DNA of 64,000 nucleotides from Halioxenophilus aromaticivorans (GCF_042850945.1 NZ_AP031496.1:1612001-1676000), one strand, 5' to 3'. Shown: positions 34,263 through 44,303, counted from the first letter of the stretch. A program made the numbers and translations. The notes: generated from the letters alone by a model not told the origin.

Positions 34263-35495
34263 ATGGCAAATGCGCACGACGGTCGCATCATCGTTGGCTT
34301 AGACATCGGCACCTCTAAAGTGGTGGCGATTGTTGGCGAGCTTAACCCGGAAGGCGAGCTAGAAATTATCGGTATTGGTTCGCACAAATCGACCGGGCTC
34401 AAGAAAGGCGTTGTCGTCAATATTGAATCAACCGTGCAATCCATCCAGCGCGCGGTAGAAGAAGCCGAGCTGATGGCCGGTTGCCATATAGAAACCGTGT
34501 ACGTAGGCATTGCCGGTAGCCACATCAGCAGTTTGAATTCCCACGGCATAGTCGCGATAAAAGATCGCGAAGTCATGGAGCAGGATTTAGAACGCGTGAT
34601 AGACGCCGCCCAGGCGGTGGCCATACCGGCAGACCAAAAAGTACTGCACATATTGCCGCAGGAATACTTAATAGACGACCAAGAGGGCGTTAAAGAGCCA
34701 CTGGGCATGTCCGGCGTCCGTCTAGAAGCCAAAGTGCATCTGGTGACCTGCGCCGTTAATGCCGCGCAAAATATTGAAAAATGCATACGCCGCTGTGGCC
34801 TGGATGTAGAAGACATCATCCTAGAGCAATTGGCTTCCAGTTACGCGGTACTGACCGACGACGAAAAAGAGTTGGGGGTGTGCATGGTTGACATCGGTGG
34901 TGGCACCACCGACATCGCCGTATTCAGTGAGGGTGCCATTCAGCACACCGGAGTGATTCCCATCGCTGGTGATCAAGTCACCAACGATATTGCCATGGCG
35001 TTGCGCACACCAACACCGCACGCCGAAGAAATTAAAATCAAGTACGCCTGTGCGCTGGCCAAGCTCACCGGTGACGATGAAAGCATCAAAGTACCAAGCG
35101 TGGGTGATCGCAAACCGCGTCACCTGTCGCGACAGGCTCTGGCCGAGGTGGTTGAGCCGCGCTACGACGAACTATTTACGCTGGTGCAGGCCGAGTTGCG
35201 CCGCAGTGGTTACGAAGATTTGGTTGCCGCGGGCATCGTGCTAACCGGCGGTACGTCCAAAATGGAAGGCGTGGTAGAACTGGCAGAAGAAATTTTTCAC
35301 ATGCCGGTGCGGTTGGGGTCGCCCCAAGGGGTGCGCGGGTTATCCGATATCGTCAGTAACCCCATCTATTCCACCGGCGTTGGTTTATTGCAGTACGGCT
35401 TGCAGCAAAGCAAAGAGGGCCGCAGCAAAGGTCCAATTGAAGAAAAGCTCAGTTTTTGGGGCCGAATCAAAAAATGGTTCGAGTCCAATATGTAA
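34263..35495 (+). CDS. ftsA: Cell division actin-like protein FtsA
   Basis: A 410-residue actin-fold ATPase that tethers FtsZ to the membrane. Motifs are IIVGLDIGTSKVVAIVGE, MVDIGGGTTDIAVFSEG and GIVLTGGTSKMEGVVELAEE. The C-terminal WGRIKKWFESNM is the amphipathic membrane-targeting helix. The ATG at 34263 follows AAGGA; an in-frame TTG two codons earlier is less likely. FtsZ follows after 72 bases. Confidence 0.96.
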   Translation: MANAHDGRIIVGLDIGTSKVVAIVGELNPEGELEIIGIGSHKSTGLKKGVVVNIESTVQSIQRAVEEAELMAGCHIETVYVGIAGSHISSLNSHGIVAIKDREVMEQDLERVIDAAQAVAIPADQKVLHILPQEYLIDDQEGVKEPLGMSGVRLEAKVHLVTCAVNAAQNIEKCIRRCGLDVEDIILEQLASSYAVLTDDEKELGVCMVDIGGGTTDIAVFSEGAIQHTGVIPIAGDQVTNDIAMALRTPTPHAEEIKIKYACALAKLTGDDESIKVPSVGDRKPRHLSRQALAEVVEPRYDELFTLVQAELRRSGYEDLVAAGIVLTGGTSKMEGVVELAEEIFHMPVRLGSPQGVRGLSDIVSNPIYSTGVGLLQYGLQQSKEGRSKGPIEEKLSFWGRIKKWFESNM

Positions 35496-35567
35496 TACAG
35501 AAGTAATGACTTAAAAAGAATTCACAATTTTCATCAGGGTAAATCACTAAAATCTGGAGAGGGTATT

Positions 35568-36782
35568 ATGTTCGAACTCGTAGACAGCGTTCCCCAAAAT
35601 GCAGTTATCAAAGTCGTTGGCGTTGGTGGCGGCGGTGGTAACGCCGTTAAACACATGATTGAAAGCAGCATCGACGGTGTAGAATTTATTTGCGCCAACA
35701 CCGATGCTCAAGCATTGAAAGACGTAGAAGCGCGCACCGTTTTGCAACTGGGCCAAGGCATGACCAAAGGCCTGGGCGCCGGCGCCAACCCAGACGTAGG
35801 CCGCCAGGCAGCGATGGAAGACCGCGAGCGCATTGCCGAAGTATTAGCCGGCGCTGACATGGTGTTCATCACCGCAGGCATGGGCGGTGGAACCGGAACC
35901 GGTGGTGCACCAGTGGTTGCCGAAGTCGCCCGGGACCTTGGCATCCTTACCGTGGCGGTAGTAACCAAGCCTTTCCCGTTTGAAGGCAAAAAGCGCATGA
36001 AGATCGCCGAGCTTGGCATCAAAGAATTGCAAGAGCGCGTCGATTCACTGATTACTATCCCCAACGAGCGCCTTCTATCCGTACTGGGTAGCAATACATC
36101 GCTTTTGGAAGCTTTTAAAGAAGCAAACAATGTCCTTTTAGGTGCCGTTCAGGGTATAGCTGATTTAATCATCAGACCTGGCATGATTAACGTCGATTTC
36201 GCCGACGTTAGAACTGTTATGTCAGAAATGGGTATGGCCATGATGGGTACTGGCTGCGCCAAAGGTGAAAACCGAGCCAGAGAGGCCGCTGAAGCAGCAA
36301 TTCGCAGCCCTCTACTGGACGACATCAACCTACAGGGCGCACGTGGCATATTGGTAAACATCACTGCGGGTATGGACCTGTCGCTGGGCGAGTTCAGCGA
36401 TGTAGGTGACACCATAGAAGAGTTTGCCTCTAACGACGCCACCGTTGTTGTTGGTACCGTCATCGACCCAGATATGTCTGGTGATTTGCGAGTCACAGTT
36501 GTTGCTACCGGCCTTGGCGCGGAGCGAGAAGTGGAAATCGACACATCAGGCAGCGATTTTGAACGTGGTGAAAAATCGGTTGGTGTAACCACCGCCCAAC
36601 CAGATTACTCAAGCCTCGATCGTCCAACAGTAATGCGCAATCCACAATCTGTGCGCTCTGTTGCTAAGCCAGCCGCCGCGGTAGCCAGCAAACACGCTGT
36701 ACACCGTGAGCCAAAGCCGATTGACGATCGCGACATGGACTATCTGGATATCCCCGCGTTTTTGCGTCGCCAGGCAGATTAA
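35568..36782 (+). CDS. ftsZ: Cell division GTPase FtsZ
   Basis: A 404-residue tubulin homologue that forms the Z ring. The nucleotide region VVGVGGGGGNAVKHM and the tubulin signature GGGTGTG (106-112) are present, as is the T7-loop region NVDFADVRTVM. A variable linker is followed by the conserved C-terminal peptide YLDIPAFLRRQ, which binds FtsA and ZipA. Ribosome site GGAGAGG lies just upstream of the ATG. No anomalies. Confidence 0.98.
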   Translation: MFELVDSVPQNAVIKVVGVGGGGGNAVKHMIESSIDGVEFICANTDAQALKDVEARTVLQLGQGMTKGLGAGANPDVGRQAAMEDRERIAEVLAGADMVFITAGMGGGTGTGGAPVVAEVARDLGILTVAVVTKPFPFEGKKRMKIAELGIKELQERVDSLITIPNERLLSVLGSNTSLLEAFKEANNVLLGAVQGIADLIIRPGMINVDFADVRTVMSEMGMAMMGTGCAKGENRAREAAEAAIRSPLLDDINLQGARGILVNITAGMDLSLGEFSDVGDTIEEFASNDATVVVGTVIDPDMSGDLRVTVVATGLGAEREVEIDTSGSDFERGEKSVGVTTAQPDYSSLDRPTVMRNPQSVRSVAKPAAAVASKHAVHREPKPIDDRDMDYLDIPAFLRRQAD

Positions 36783-36889
36783 TTCTGGCTACAAAAAACG
36801 CACGGTGGGCACAGGGTGAGCAGTAACACCTTGGGCCGCCGGGGATACAGTAATCGCCGTAAAACCACGCTATTAATGCGGGTATATTA

Positions 36890-36898
36890 TGGTATATT
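36890..36898 (+). promoter_or_regulatory. Extended -10 promoter element for lpxC
   Basis: TGG followed by TATATT (36893-36898) is an extended -10 about 70 bases before lpxC. No strong -35 is visible, which extended -10 promoters tolerate. Confidence 0.45.
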
Positions 36899-36968
36899 GC
36901 CGCCCGATTTTTTGTAACAAAACACACATGGCCATGGACGGTCACGGATTTGGAGATTCGTTTCTACG

Positions 36969-37883
36969 ATGATCAAACAGCGGACACTCAAAAACGCTAT
37001 TCGAGCCACTGGTGTTGGTTTGCACACTGGGGACAAAGTTTATTTGACCCTAAAACCTGCTCCGGTCGACACGGGTATCATTTTTCGACGCACAGACATT
37101 ACTCCTAATGTCGATATCCACGCGTCGGCTCAAAATGTAGGCGACACAACCCTCTCTACTACCCTGATGAAAGGGGATGTGCGCGTCTCTACCGTTGAGC
37201 ACCTGTTATCGGCCATGGCCGGTCTTGGCATCGACAACGCGATTGTTGAGGTAAGCGCGCCAGAGGTTCCTATTATGGATGGCAGCGCCGGCCCGTTTGT
37301 GTTTTTGATCCAGTCCGCTGGCATCGAAGAACAATCCGCCGCTAAGCAATTTATTCGCATTAAACGCCCGGTGCGCATCGAAGAGGGCGACAAAGTCGCC
37401 GAGTTTTTACCCTTCGATGGCTTCAAAGTCTCGTTCAGTATCGACTTTGACCACCCGGTGTTCCGTGACCGAATTGCCAGCGCGGAAGTGGATTTCTCCA
37501 GTACTTCTTTTGTTAAAGAAGTTAGCCGTGCCCGTACCTTCGGCTTTATGAGCGATTTTGAATACCTTCGCTCTAAAGGCTTGGCCAAAGGTGGTAGTGT
37601 GGATAACGCCATTGTTGTCGACCAATACCGCATTTTGAACGAAGATGGCCTGCGTTACGAAGACGAATTCGTAAAGCATAAAATCTTAGATGCCATCGGT
37701 GACTTGTACTTGTTGGGCAAAAGCCTGGTGGGTGAGTTTAGAGCTCACAAATCTGGCCACGCACTAAATAACAAGTTGCTGCGTGAGCTGATTCGTCAGC
37801 AAGATGCATGGGAATTGGTCTCCTTCGAAGACAACGTGGTAGCGCCTATCTCCTATATTAAGCCGGTTATGGCGTCTGCCTAA
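36969..37883 (+). CDS. lpxC: UDP-3-O-acyl-GlcNAc deacetylase
   Basis: A 304-residue zinc enzyme for the first committed step of lipid A synthesis. The zinc ligands are H78 in STVEHLLSAMAG, and H237 and D241 in HKILDAIGDL. The N-terminus QRTLKNAIRATGVGLHTGD and the insert MDGSAGPFVFLIQSAG are typical. It marks the end of the dcw cluster and, with its own promoter and terminator, is probably separately transcribed. Confidence 0.97.
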   Translation: MIKQRTLKNAIRATGVGLHTGDKVYLTLKPAPVDTGIIFRRTDITPNVDIHASAQNVGDTTLSTTLMKGDVRVSTVEHLLSAMAGLGIDNAIVEVSAPEVPIMDGSAGPFVFLIQSAGIEEQSAAKQFIRIKRPVRIEEGDKVAEFLPFDGFKVSFSIDFDHPVFRDRIASAEVDFSSTSFVKEVSRARTFGFMSDFEYLRSKGLAKGGSVDNAIVVDQYRILNEDGLRYEDEFVKHKILDAIGDLYLLGKSLVGEFRAHKSGHALNNKLLRELIRQQDAWELVSFEDNVVAPISYIKPVMASA

Positions 37884-37890
37884 TCGCAAT

Positions 37891-37924
37891 TGGCGCCCGC
37901 TGTGATGACAGTGGGCGCCAGTTT
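37891..37924 (+). terminator. Terminator after lpxC
   Basis: A 13-bp stem (37891-37903 with 37908-37920, TGGCGCCCGCTGT against its complement with one G-T pair) runs into GTTTT. It is 7 bases after the lpxC stop. Confidence 0.75.
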
Positions 37925-37928
37925 TCGG

Positions 37929-38315
37929 GCTTATCAAAAGTTCTATCATCTATCAGCGGTTTAACTACTCGGCAACAGCCGAGTTGGTGCATGCAAACCT
38001 GCTCATCCCGGTCTAAACTCTTCTTAACCAAGCTCTTTATTGCCGAAAACCACGCATAAAACTTTGGTTTTATAGCTAAAAATAAGTGTTTTTATGATGT
38101 TTGCCTACAGGGGCAAGCGTAAAATCCATCAGTTGTTAACAAAACCCTTATTGTATTAGCGGTTGGTGTTTGGCATTATCCCGTGCAAATTATGGCCAGT
38201 TCCGAACAATTTCGCGGATTTTGAGTCATCTAGAGCCACAAATAAGTACAACTAAGCCTTTTCTAATATATAAGAAGAGCGTAACTACCGGATCGAACCG
38301 CGTTTTCACACCTGA
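37929..38315. other. Intergenic gap lpxC to M23 gene
   Basis: About 390 bases with no credible coding frame on either strand. A small hairpin CTCGGC/GCCGAG lies at 37968-37983, and the right half is A+T-rich and probably holds the promoter of the M23 gene. Pseudomonas carries a DUF721 (SecM-like) gene in this interval; I do not find one here. Confidence 0.5.
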
Positions 38316-39260
38316 ATGAAAATCATTGTTTTAAATAAAGGCCTTACGCCGACGAAAACGTACAACCTGGATGTATCCGGTTGGACGAAAGCGTTGTTGT
38401 CTGTGTGCCTGATTGGTTTGCCATTGGGTTTAGGTGTTGCTTTAGGCGCCATGATTAACAGCGGTAACAGTGCCATCGAAGTCACCGAAAACGACAACGC
38501 ACAAGAGTGGCAAGAGGCGCTGGCCCAGCAGCAAGCAGAAATAGACCAAAGCAAGCGCGAAGCCGAGGCCCAATTGGCGGCAATGACCTTACGAGTGGCC
38601 GAATTACAGGCCCGGTTGCAGCGCATCGACGCCGTCGGCGAGCGCTTAACCCAGGCCGCCAAGCTGGATGCCGGCGAGTTTAACTTTAATGAAGTCCCCG
38701 CGCTGGGTGGCCCCGAAGAATTCAGCGAATCCATCAATTTCGAACCGCCAACCTTTATGACGGTTTTGGATGAGATTTCCGCGCAAATCGACAACCGAGA
38801 AATGCAGCTCAACACGCTCGAAATTCTCATGTCCGATCGGCAAATCCAAGATGACACTTTCCTCGCGGGCCGGCCCATCAAAAAAGGCTGGATGTCCTCT
38901 CGCTATGGCCGCCGTACCGATCCTTTTAACGGTAAGCTTGCCTGGCACAAAGGCGTTGATTTTGCGGGTAAGGAAAACGCCGAAATCATTGCCGTTGCGG
39001 GTGGCGTGATAACTTGGTCTGGCGAGCGCTACGGCTATGGCAACATGGTTGAAGTGACCCACGGTTCGGGAATGGCAACACGCTACGCCCACAACAAAGA
39101 AAACCTAGTCAAAGTGGGCGAAGTGGTCAAGAAAGGCCAAACCCTTGCTTTAATGGGTAGCAGTGGCCGTTCCACCGGCCCCCATGTGCATTTTGAAGTT
39201 TATAAAAACGGCCGTCCGGTCGATCCTGCCTCCTACATTCACCGCACTCCGCGAAAATAA
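38316..39260 (+). CDS. M23-family metallopeptidase, membrane-anchored (upstream of secA)
   Basis: A 314-residue protein with one N-terminal membrane segment (about residues 27-49), a coiled coil (about 60-110) and a C-terminal LytM domain. The zinc motifs are intact: HKGVDFAG (HxxxD) and GPHVHFEV (HxH), so it should be an active periplasmic endopeptidase, unlike the first M23 protein of this window, which has HxD. A homologous gene precedes secA in Pseudomonas, so position and domain order agree. Confidence 0.9.
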   Translation: MKIIVLNKGLTPTKTYNLDVSGWTKALLSVCLIGLPLGLGVALGAMINSGNSAIEVTENDNAQEWQEALAQQQAEIDQSKREAEAQLAAMTLRVAELQARLQRIDAVGERLTQAAKLDAGEFNFNEVPALGGPEEFSESINFEPPTFMTVLDEISAQIDNREMQLNTLEILMSDRQIQDDTFLAGRPIKKGWMSSRYGRRTDPFNGKLAWHKGVDFAGKENAEIIAVAGGVITWSGERYGYGNMVEVTHGSGMATRYAHNKENLVKVGEVVKKGQTLALMGSSGRSTGPHVHFEVYKNGRPVDPASYIHRTPRK

Positions 39261-39357
39261 TCCCCTCTGTAACTTGCGTCTCTCGGCGCCTTCAGGTTTA
39301 CTTGGCCCCCAATTTTGGGGCTAATTGCGTTAAAAATTAAGATATTCGGACCAAAAC

Positions 39358-42093
39358 ATGATTGGCAAAGTACTTAGAGCTGTTGTCGGTACAAAAAACG
39401 ACCGCGAATTAAAACGTATGCGGAAGTTGGTTACCAAGATCAACGCTCTCGAAGAGGAATACAAGGCGCTCACGGATGAGCAAATCGTTGAGAAAACCGC
39501 GGAATTTAAGCAGCGCGTAAGTGATGGCGCCAGCCTGGACGACATGCTGGTGGAAGCCTTTGCATTGGTGCGCGAGGCAGGTACTCGATCATTGGGCATG
39601 CGCCACTTTGATGTGCAGATGATTGGTGGTATTACCCTGCACCAAGGCCGCATTGCAGAGATGCGTACCGGTGAGGGTAAAACCCTAATGGCCACGCTGC
39701 CGGTGTATTTGAATGCACTGTCGGATAAAGGCGTGCACGTGGTAACGGTGAATGACTACCTGGCCACCCGAGACGCACAATGGATGACGCCGCTGTATAA
39801 CGCGTTGGGTTTAACCGTGGGTGTTATACACTCAATGCAAGACCCAGAGTCTAAAAAGCAAGCTTACTCCTGCGATATCACCTACGGCACCAACAACGAA
39901 TTTGGCTTCGATTATCTGCGCGATAACATGGCCCTTCGGCTGGAAGACCGCGCCCAACGTGGCCTCAACTTCGCCATTGTGGATGAAGTAGACTCCATCT
40001 TAATTGATGAGGCCCGAACGCCGTTGATTATCTCTGGCGCGGCCCAGGATAGTTCGGCCATGTACCGGTCTATCAATCAGCTGTTCCCAATGCTCACTCG
40101 CCAAGATCCAATCCCCGAAGGCGAGGAAAACCCGGATATCACCGGCGACTACTTGGTGGATGAAAAGACCCGTTCGGTTGAACTTACCGAAATTGGCCAC
40201 CAAAAAGTCGAAGACCTGTTGGTATCCAACGGCATGTTGGAAGAGAACGACAGCCTGTATTCACCCACCAATTTAGGGTTGCTGCACCACGTACACGCAG
40301 CCCTGCGTGCACACACGCTTTATTTTCGTGATATTCACTACATTGTGCAGCAAAACCAAGTCATGCTGATTGATGAGCACACCGGCCGAACCATGCCAGG
40401 CCGGCGTTTATCCGAAGGCCTGCACCAGGCGTTGGAAGCCAAAGAAGGCATGCAAATTCAGAGTGAAAGCCAAACGCTTGCCTCGACTACCTTCCAAAAT
40501 TACTTCCGGTTGTACAACAAGCTCAGCGGTATGACCGGTACCGCGGATACCGAGGCGGTGGAATTTCACCAAATTTACGGCTTGGATGTGGTGGTTATTC
40601 CCACCAACAGAAAGATTGCCCGTGAAGACCTCAACGATTTGGTGTACCTGTCGTTGGAAGAAAAATACGATGCTATCGTTGACGATGTAAAACACTGCAT
40701 TGAGAAAAAAGCCCCAGTATTGGTGGGCACCGCGTCCATCGAGACGTCTGAAATTATGTCGGCCAAGTTTGACCAGGCCGGAGTAAAACACCGGGTACTT
40801 AACGCCAAGTTCCACGAAAAAGAAGCAGAAATTATTGCCCAGGCTGGCCGGCCGGGTACGGTAACCATTGCCACCAACATGGCTGGCCGGGGTACCGATA
40901 TTGTGTTGGGTGGTAACTGGGAAGCGGAAGTTGCTGACCTGGAAAACCCAACCGAAGCACAAATTGCCACCATTAAAACCGAGTGGGAAAAGCGCCACGA
41001 AATCGTATTAGAAGCGGGTGGCCTGCACATCATCGGTACCGAGCGGCACGAATCTCGCCGAATCGACAATCAGTTACGGGGCCGCTCTGGCCGCCAGGGC
41101 GACCCAGGCATGACGCGTTTTTATCTTTCTATGGAAGATAACCTTATGCGTATTTTTGCCAGCGACCGCATACGTAACTTTATGAAAGCCCTGGGTATGG
41201 AAAAGGGCGAAGCCATTGAACACCGCATGGTGAGCAACGCCATTGAAAAAGCCCAGCGCAAAGTAGAAGGCCGCAACTTTGATATCCGTAAGCAGTTGCT
41301 GGAATACGACGATGTTTCCAACGACCAGCGCCAGGTTATTTACCAGCAGCGTGACGACATTTTAGAATCTGACGGTATCTCCGATACCATCAACGCCATT
41401 CGCCAAGATGTGGTTACCGATATTTACCACGATTTTGTGCCGCCACAAAGCGTGGAAGAGCAGTGGGATATTCCCGGCTTGGAGCAGCACCTCGACGCCG
41501 AACTGGGTTTAAAACTGCCGGTACAGCAATGGCTAGATGAAGACAAAAAACTGCACGAAGAATCCTTGCGTGGGCGTATTGTAGAAGCCGCAGATGCCGC
41601 CTGGGCTGCCAAATGCGAGCGGTTTGGCGAAATGATGCCAGAGGTAGAGCGCCGGGTAATGCTGCAAGTGTTGGATACCTTATGGAAAGAGCACTTGGCC
41701 AATATGGACCACCTGCGACAGGGTATTAACCTGCGTGCCTACGCGCAGAAAAACCCCAAGCAAGAATTTAAGCGCGAATCCTTCGAGCTGTTCCAAGCCT
41801 TACTTAACAACGTGAAACACGAAGTGGTCAAAATGTTGGCCCGAGTAGAACCCATTAGCCAAGAGCAGCTGGAAGAACTCGAGCGCAAGCAAATAGAGAT
41901 GCAAGAGCAAATGCGCTTAAAGATGGAACACGCTGAGGCCAGCGCACTGGCCGAAGATGACCCTGAAAGCGCCGAGCAAGAGCCGGCTGCGGCTGAGCCC
42001 GTGCGCCGCAGTTTGCCCAAGGTTGGCCGCAACGAGCCTTGCCCTTGTGGCTCTGGTAAAAAATACAAGCAGTGCCACGGCCGTTTGGGATAG
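39358..42093 (+). CDS. secA: Preprotein translocase ATPase SecA
   Basis: A 911-residue motor of the Sec export pathway. Walker A is MRTGEGKTL (102-110), followed by DEVDSILIDEARTPLIISG, NMAGRGTDIVLGG and GTERHESRRIDNQLRGRSGR. The C-terminal zinc-binding SecB site reads PCPCGSGKKYKQCHG. A GGCCCC/GGGGCT hairpin at 39304-39322 lies in the 97-base leader, but there is no SecM-like reading frame. A terminator follows. Confidence 0.98.
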   Translation: MIGKVLRAVVGTKNDRELKRMRKLVTKINALEEEYKALTDEQIVEKTAEFKQRVSDGASLDDMLVEAFALVREAGTRSLGMRHFDVQMIGGITLHQGRIAEMRTGEGKTLMATLPVYLNALSDKGVHVVTVNDYLATRDAQWMTPLYNALGLTVGVIHSMQDPESKKQAYSCDITYGTNNEFGFDYLRDNMALRLEDRAQRGLNFAIVDEVDSILIDEARTPLIISGAAQDSSAMYRSINQLFPMLTRQDPIPEGEENPDITGDYLVDEKTRSVELTEIGHQKVEDLLVSNGMLEENDSLYSPTNLGLLHHVHAALRAHTLYFRDIHYIVQQNQVMLIDEHTGRTMPGRRLSEGLHQALEAKEGMQIQSESQTLASTTFQNYFRLYNKLSGMTGTADTEAVEFHQIYGLDVVVIPTNRKIAREDLNDLVYLSLEEKYDAIVDDVKHCIEKKAPVLVGTASIETSEIMSAKFDQAGVKHRVLNAKFHEKEAEIIAQAGRPGTVTIATNMAGRGTDIVLGGNWEAEVADLENPTEAQIATIKTEWEKRHEIVLEAGGLHIIGTERHESRRIDNQLRGRSGRQGDPGMTRFYLSMEDNLMRIFASDRIRNFMKALGMEKGEAIEHRMVSNAIEKAQRKVEGRNFDIRKQLLEYDDVSNDQRQVIYQQRDDILESDGISDTINAIRQDVVTDIYHDFVPPQSVEEQWDIPGLEQHLDAELGLKLPVQQWLDEDKKLHEESLRGRIVEAADAAWAAKCERFGEMMPEVERRVMLQVLDTLWKEHLANMDHLRQGINLRAYAQKNPKQEFKRESFELFQALLNNVKHEVVKMLARVEPISQEQLEELERKQIEMQEQMRLKMEHAEASALAEDDPESAEQEPAAAEPVRRSLPKVGRNEPCPCGSGKKYKQCHGRLG

Positions 42094-42125
42094 GCTTTAA
42101 GCTTACTAAGCCGTGAATAACACCC

Positions 42126-42150
42126 ACACCCGCTTAGGCGGGTGTTTTTG
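42126..42150 (+). terminator. Terminator after secA
   Basis: Stem ACACCCGC (42126-42133) pairs with GCGGGTGT (42138-42145) across a 4-base loop, followed by TTTTG. Confidence 0.85.
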
Positions 42151-42191
42151 TTTTCCACCATACAGATAACCATACAGATAGAGGCGTCGCT

Positions 42192-43424
42192 ATGGCTGTT
42201 GCCGGTTTTGAGATCCCCGCATTGTTACCCGTGAAAGGCTGCCAGCTTGGCGCTACCTTTGCCGACATCAAAGGCGTAAAGCCCGCAAAAGTTGTCCGCG
42301 ATGATGTTGTGGTACTGCGCTTTGCGCCGGGCAGCTCGGTGGCGGGTGTGTTCACCAAAAATGCCTTCTGCGCCGCGCCGGTTACCCTATGCCGTGAATA
42401 CCTCGGCGGCGCTGTAGAAGCCTTTGTCATTAATGCCGGCAATGCCAATGCCTGTACCGGCGACCAAGGCCTAAGCCACGCTAAGCAAACCTGCCAAGCC
42501 GCTGCGGATATCGCCGGTGTTAAACCGCATCAAATTATGCCGTTTTCTACCGGTGTGATTGGCGAGCCGCTACCGGTAAGCCGGCTGACTACTGCCTTAC
42601 CCAAAGCTTGGGAAACGCTCAGCGAAGACAACTGGCTACGCGCCGCCCGTGGCATTATGACCACGGACACACGCCCCAAGGGCGTCAGCAAAACGCTGAT
42701 CATCGACGGTAAAACCGTCACCATTACCGGCATTAGTAAAGGTGCCGGGATGATTAAACCCAATATGGCCACCATGTTGGGCTACGTGGTTACCGACGCC
42801 ACCATCGCCCAGCCTCTGTTGCAATCAATTTTAAGCCGGGCGGCGGATAAATCGTTTAACCGGATTACCGTGGATGGCGACACTTCCACCAACGACTCCT
42901 GCATGTTGGTGGCCACCGGCGGCAGCGGTTGTGCAGAAATCGCCAGCGAGGATGACGCAAATTACCCAGTAATTGCGCAGGCCATAACCGAGGTGCTGAT
43001 GCAATTGGCCCACGCCATAGTGGCGGATGCCGAGGGCGCCACTAAATTTGTGGCCATTAACGTGCAGCAGGGTGAAACCAGCAAAGAAAGCCTGCGGGTG
43101 GCCTACGCGGTGGCCCACTCGCCGCTGGTAAAAACTGCGCTGTTCGCTTGCGATCCTAACTGGGGGCGCATCGTCGCCGCCATTGGCTATGCCGGCGTGC
43201 AAGGGTTGGATGCGTCCAAGGTGAATGTATTTTTGGGCGACGTACAAATTGTGGCTAATGGCGCACGCGCGGCCAGTTACACCGAAGAGGCCGGCCAAAA
43301 GGTCATGGACCAAGACCGCATCACCATCACCATAGAATTGGCCCGTGGCAGTGCCGAAGAAACCGTCTGGACCTCGGACTTCTCCCACGAATACGTCACC
43401 ATTAACGCGGAATACCGTAGCTAA
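42192..43424 (+). CDS. argJ: Bifunctional ornithine acetyltransferase / N-acetylglutamate synthase
   Basis: A 410-residue arginine biosynthesis enzyme of the cyclic acetyl route. The self-cleavage site that makes alpha and beta chains lies before T194 in KPNMATMLGY, and T194 then acts as the acyl nucleophile. KGAGMIKPN, TVDGDTSTNDS and FACDPNWGRIVAAIGYAG are typical, and the protein ends with the family's short C-terminal NAEYRS. It sits between secA and mutT, as in Pseudomonas. Confidence 0.96.
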   Translation: MAVAGFEIPALLPVKGCQLGATFADIKGVKPAKVVRDDVVVLRFAPGSSVAGVFTKNAFCAAPVTLCREYLGGAVEAFVINAGNANACTGDQGLSHAKQTCQAAADIAGVKPHQIMPFSTGVIGEPLPVSRLTTALPKAWETLSEDNWLRAARGIMTTDTRPKGVSKTLIIDGKTVTITGISKGAGMIKPNMATMLGYVVTDATIAQPLLQSILSRAADKSFNRITVDGDTSTNDSCMLVATGGSGCAEIASEDDANYPVIAQAITEVLMQLAHAIVADAEGATKFVAINVQQGETSKESLRVAYAVAHSPLVKTALFACDPNWGRIVAAIGYAGVQGLDASKVNVFLGDVQIVANGARAASYTEEAGQKVMDQDRITITIELARGSAEETVWTSDFSHEYVTINAEYRS

Positions 43425-43426
43425 GC

Positions 43427-43837
43427 ATGAGCCAGCCAGCCAAAAAAGTCGTGCACGTTGCCGTGGGCGTGGTAGTGCAAAACCAATGCGTGTTGCTGGC
43501 GAAACGCGCCCAGCACCAACACCAGGGTGGCCTGTGGGAGTTTCCGGGGGGCAAAGTAGAGCCCAACGAATCCGTGGCCCATGCGCTCACCCGCGAGCTG
43601 CAAGAGGAGCTGGCCATCCAAGTCGAAAACTGCCAGCCGTTAATGGAAATTCGCCACGATTACAGCGATAAATCGGTAATGTTGGATGTGTGGGTGGTGG
43701 ATGCTTTCACCGGTGAGCCCAAGGGGGTAGAGGGCCAACCACTCACCTGGGCCAGCGCCGCAGAGCTAGGCGATTTCGACTTCCCAGAGGCTAATGTGGC
43801 CATTGTGGAAAAGGTTCGGCAGCTGCTACAGGGTTAG
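43427..43837 (+). CDS. mutT: 8-oxo-dGTP diphosphatase MutT (Nudix)
   Basis: A 136-residue Nudix hydrolase that clears oxidised dGTP. The Nudix box spans residues 42-64 (GKVEPNESVAHALTRELQEE and following), matching the consensus except for Ala where the late Gly usually is. WEFPGGK precedes it. The ATG is 2 bases after the argJ stop. It lacks the C-terminal ThiE-like domain fused to MutT in Pseudomonas. Confidence 0.93.
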   Translation: MSQPAKKVVHVAVGVVVQNQCVLLAKRAQHQHQGGLWEFPGGKVEPNESVAHALTRELQEELAIQVENCQPLMEIRHDYSDKSVMLDVWVVDAFTGEPKGVEGQPLTWASAAELGDFDFPEANVAIVEKVRQLLQG

Positions 43838-43910
43838 GGGGTTGCTGCCTTTGCCGTTTGGTGGCGAGTGTTGGGCGGTATATTGAGTGTTGTAGGGTTG
43901 CGTTCAAACC

Positions 43911-44171
43911 TCAAGTGGGAGCATCGCTCAATTCTTCTAAATTGATAGCGGTATTTCCCTGTCCGCTTTCCAGTTCTGCTATGGCTGCGGCCGTCTGCTT
44001 ATTCGGTTGGCGTGCTTTTAGTTCGAATGGTATGCCGCCGTAATTAACTACCGCAGTAACAAAAATGTTTAATGCTTGCGAGGTGCTGAGGCCCAGGCTT
44101 TCGCAGACATTCGTAAACTCTTGCTTTGTGGCGGCATCGATACGAGTGCTAAGCGTTTCTTTGGTTTTCAT
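43911..44171 (-). CDS. RelB/DinJ-type antitoxin, without adjacent toxin
   Basis: An 86-residue protein with the ribbon-helix-helix N-terminus of RelB/DinJ antitoxins (TLSTRIDAATKQEF, GLSTSQALNIFVTAVVNYGG, IPFELK). Such antitoxins neutralise a RelE/YafQ mRNA interferase normally encoded directly downstream. Only 73 bases lie between its stop and the end of mutT, and no toxin frame is visible, so it appears to be an orphan. I start at the ATG at 44171. It could be a remnant or an anti-addiction gene. Confidence 0.85.
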   Translation of the reverse strand: MKTKETLSTRIDAATKQEFTNVCESLGLSTSQALNIFVTAVVNYGGIPFELKARQPNKQTAAAIAELESGQGNTAINLEELSDAPT

Positions 44172-44303
44172 TTTGCAGCTCAATGTACAATGATCAACCT
44201 AGTAACTGGGGCGGTTGGAGTGGTCAAAAACTAAGGTTGGCAAGTCATCACCGTACGCCTCCGTGGCCCTGCGGGCGCAGGTTTTGAGACGCGAATACCG
44301 CGC

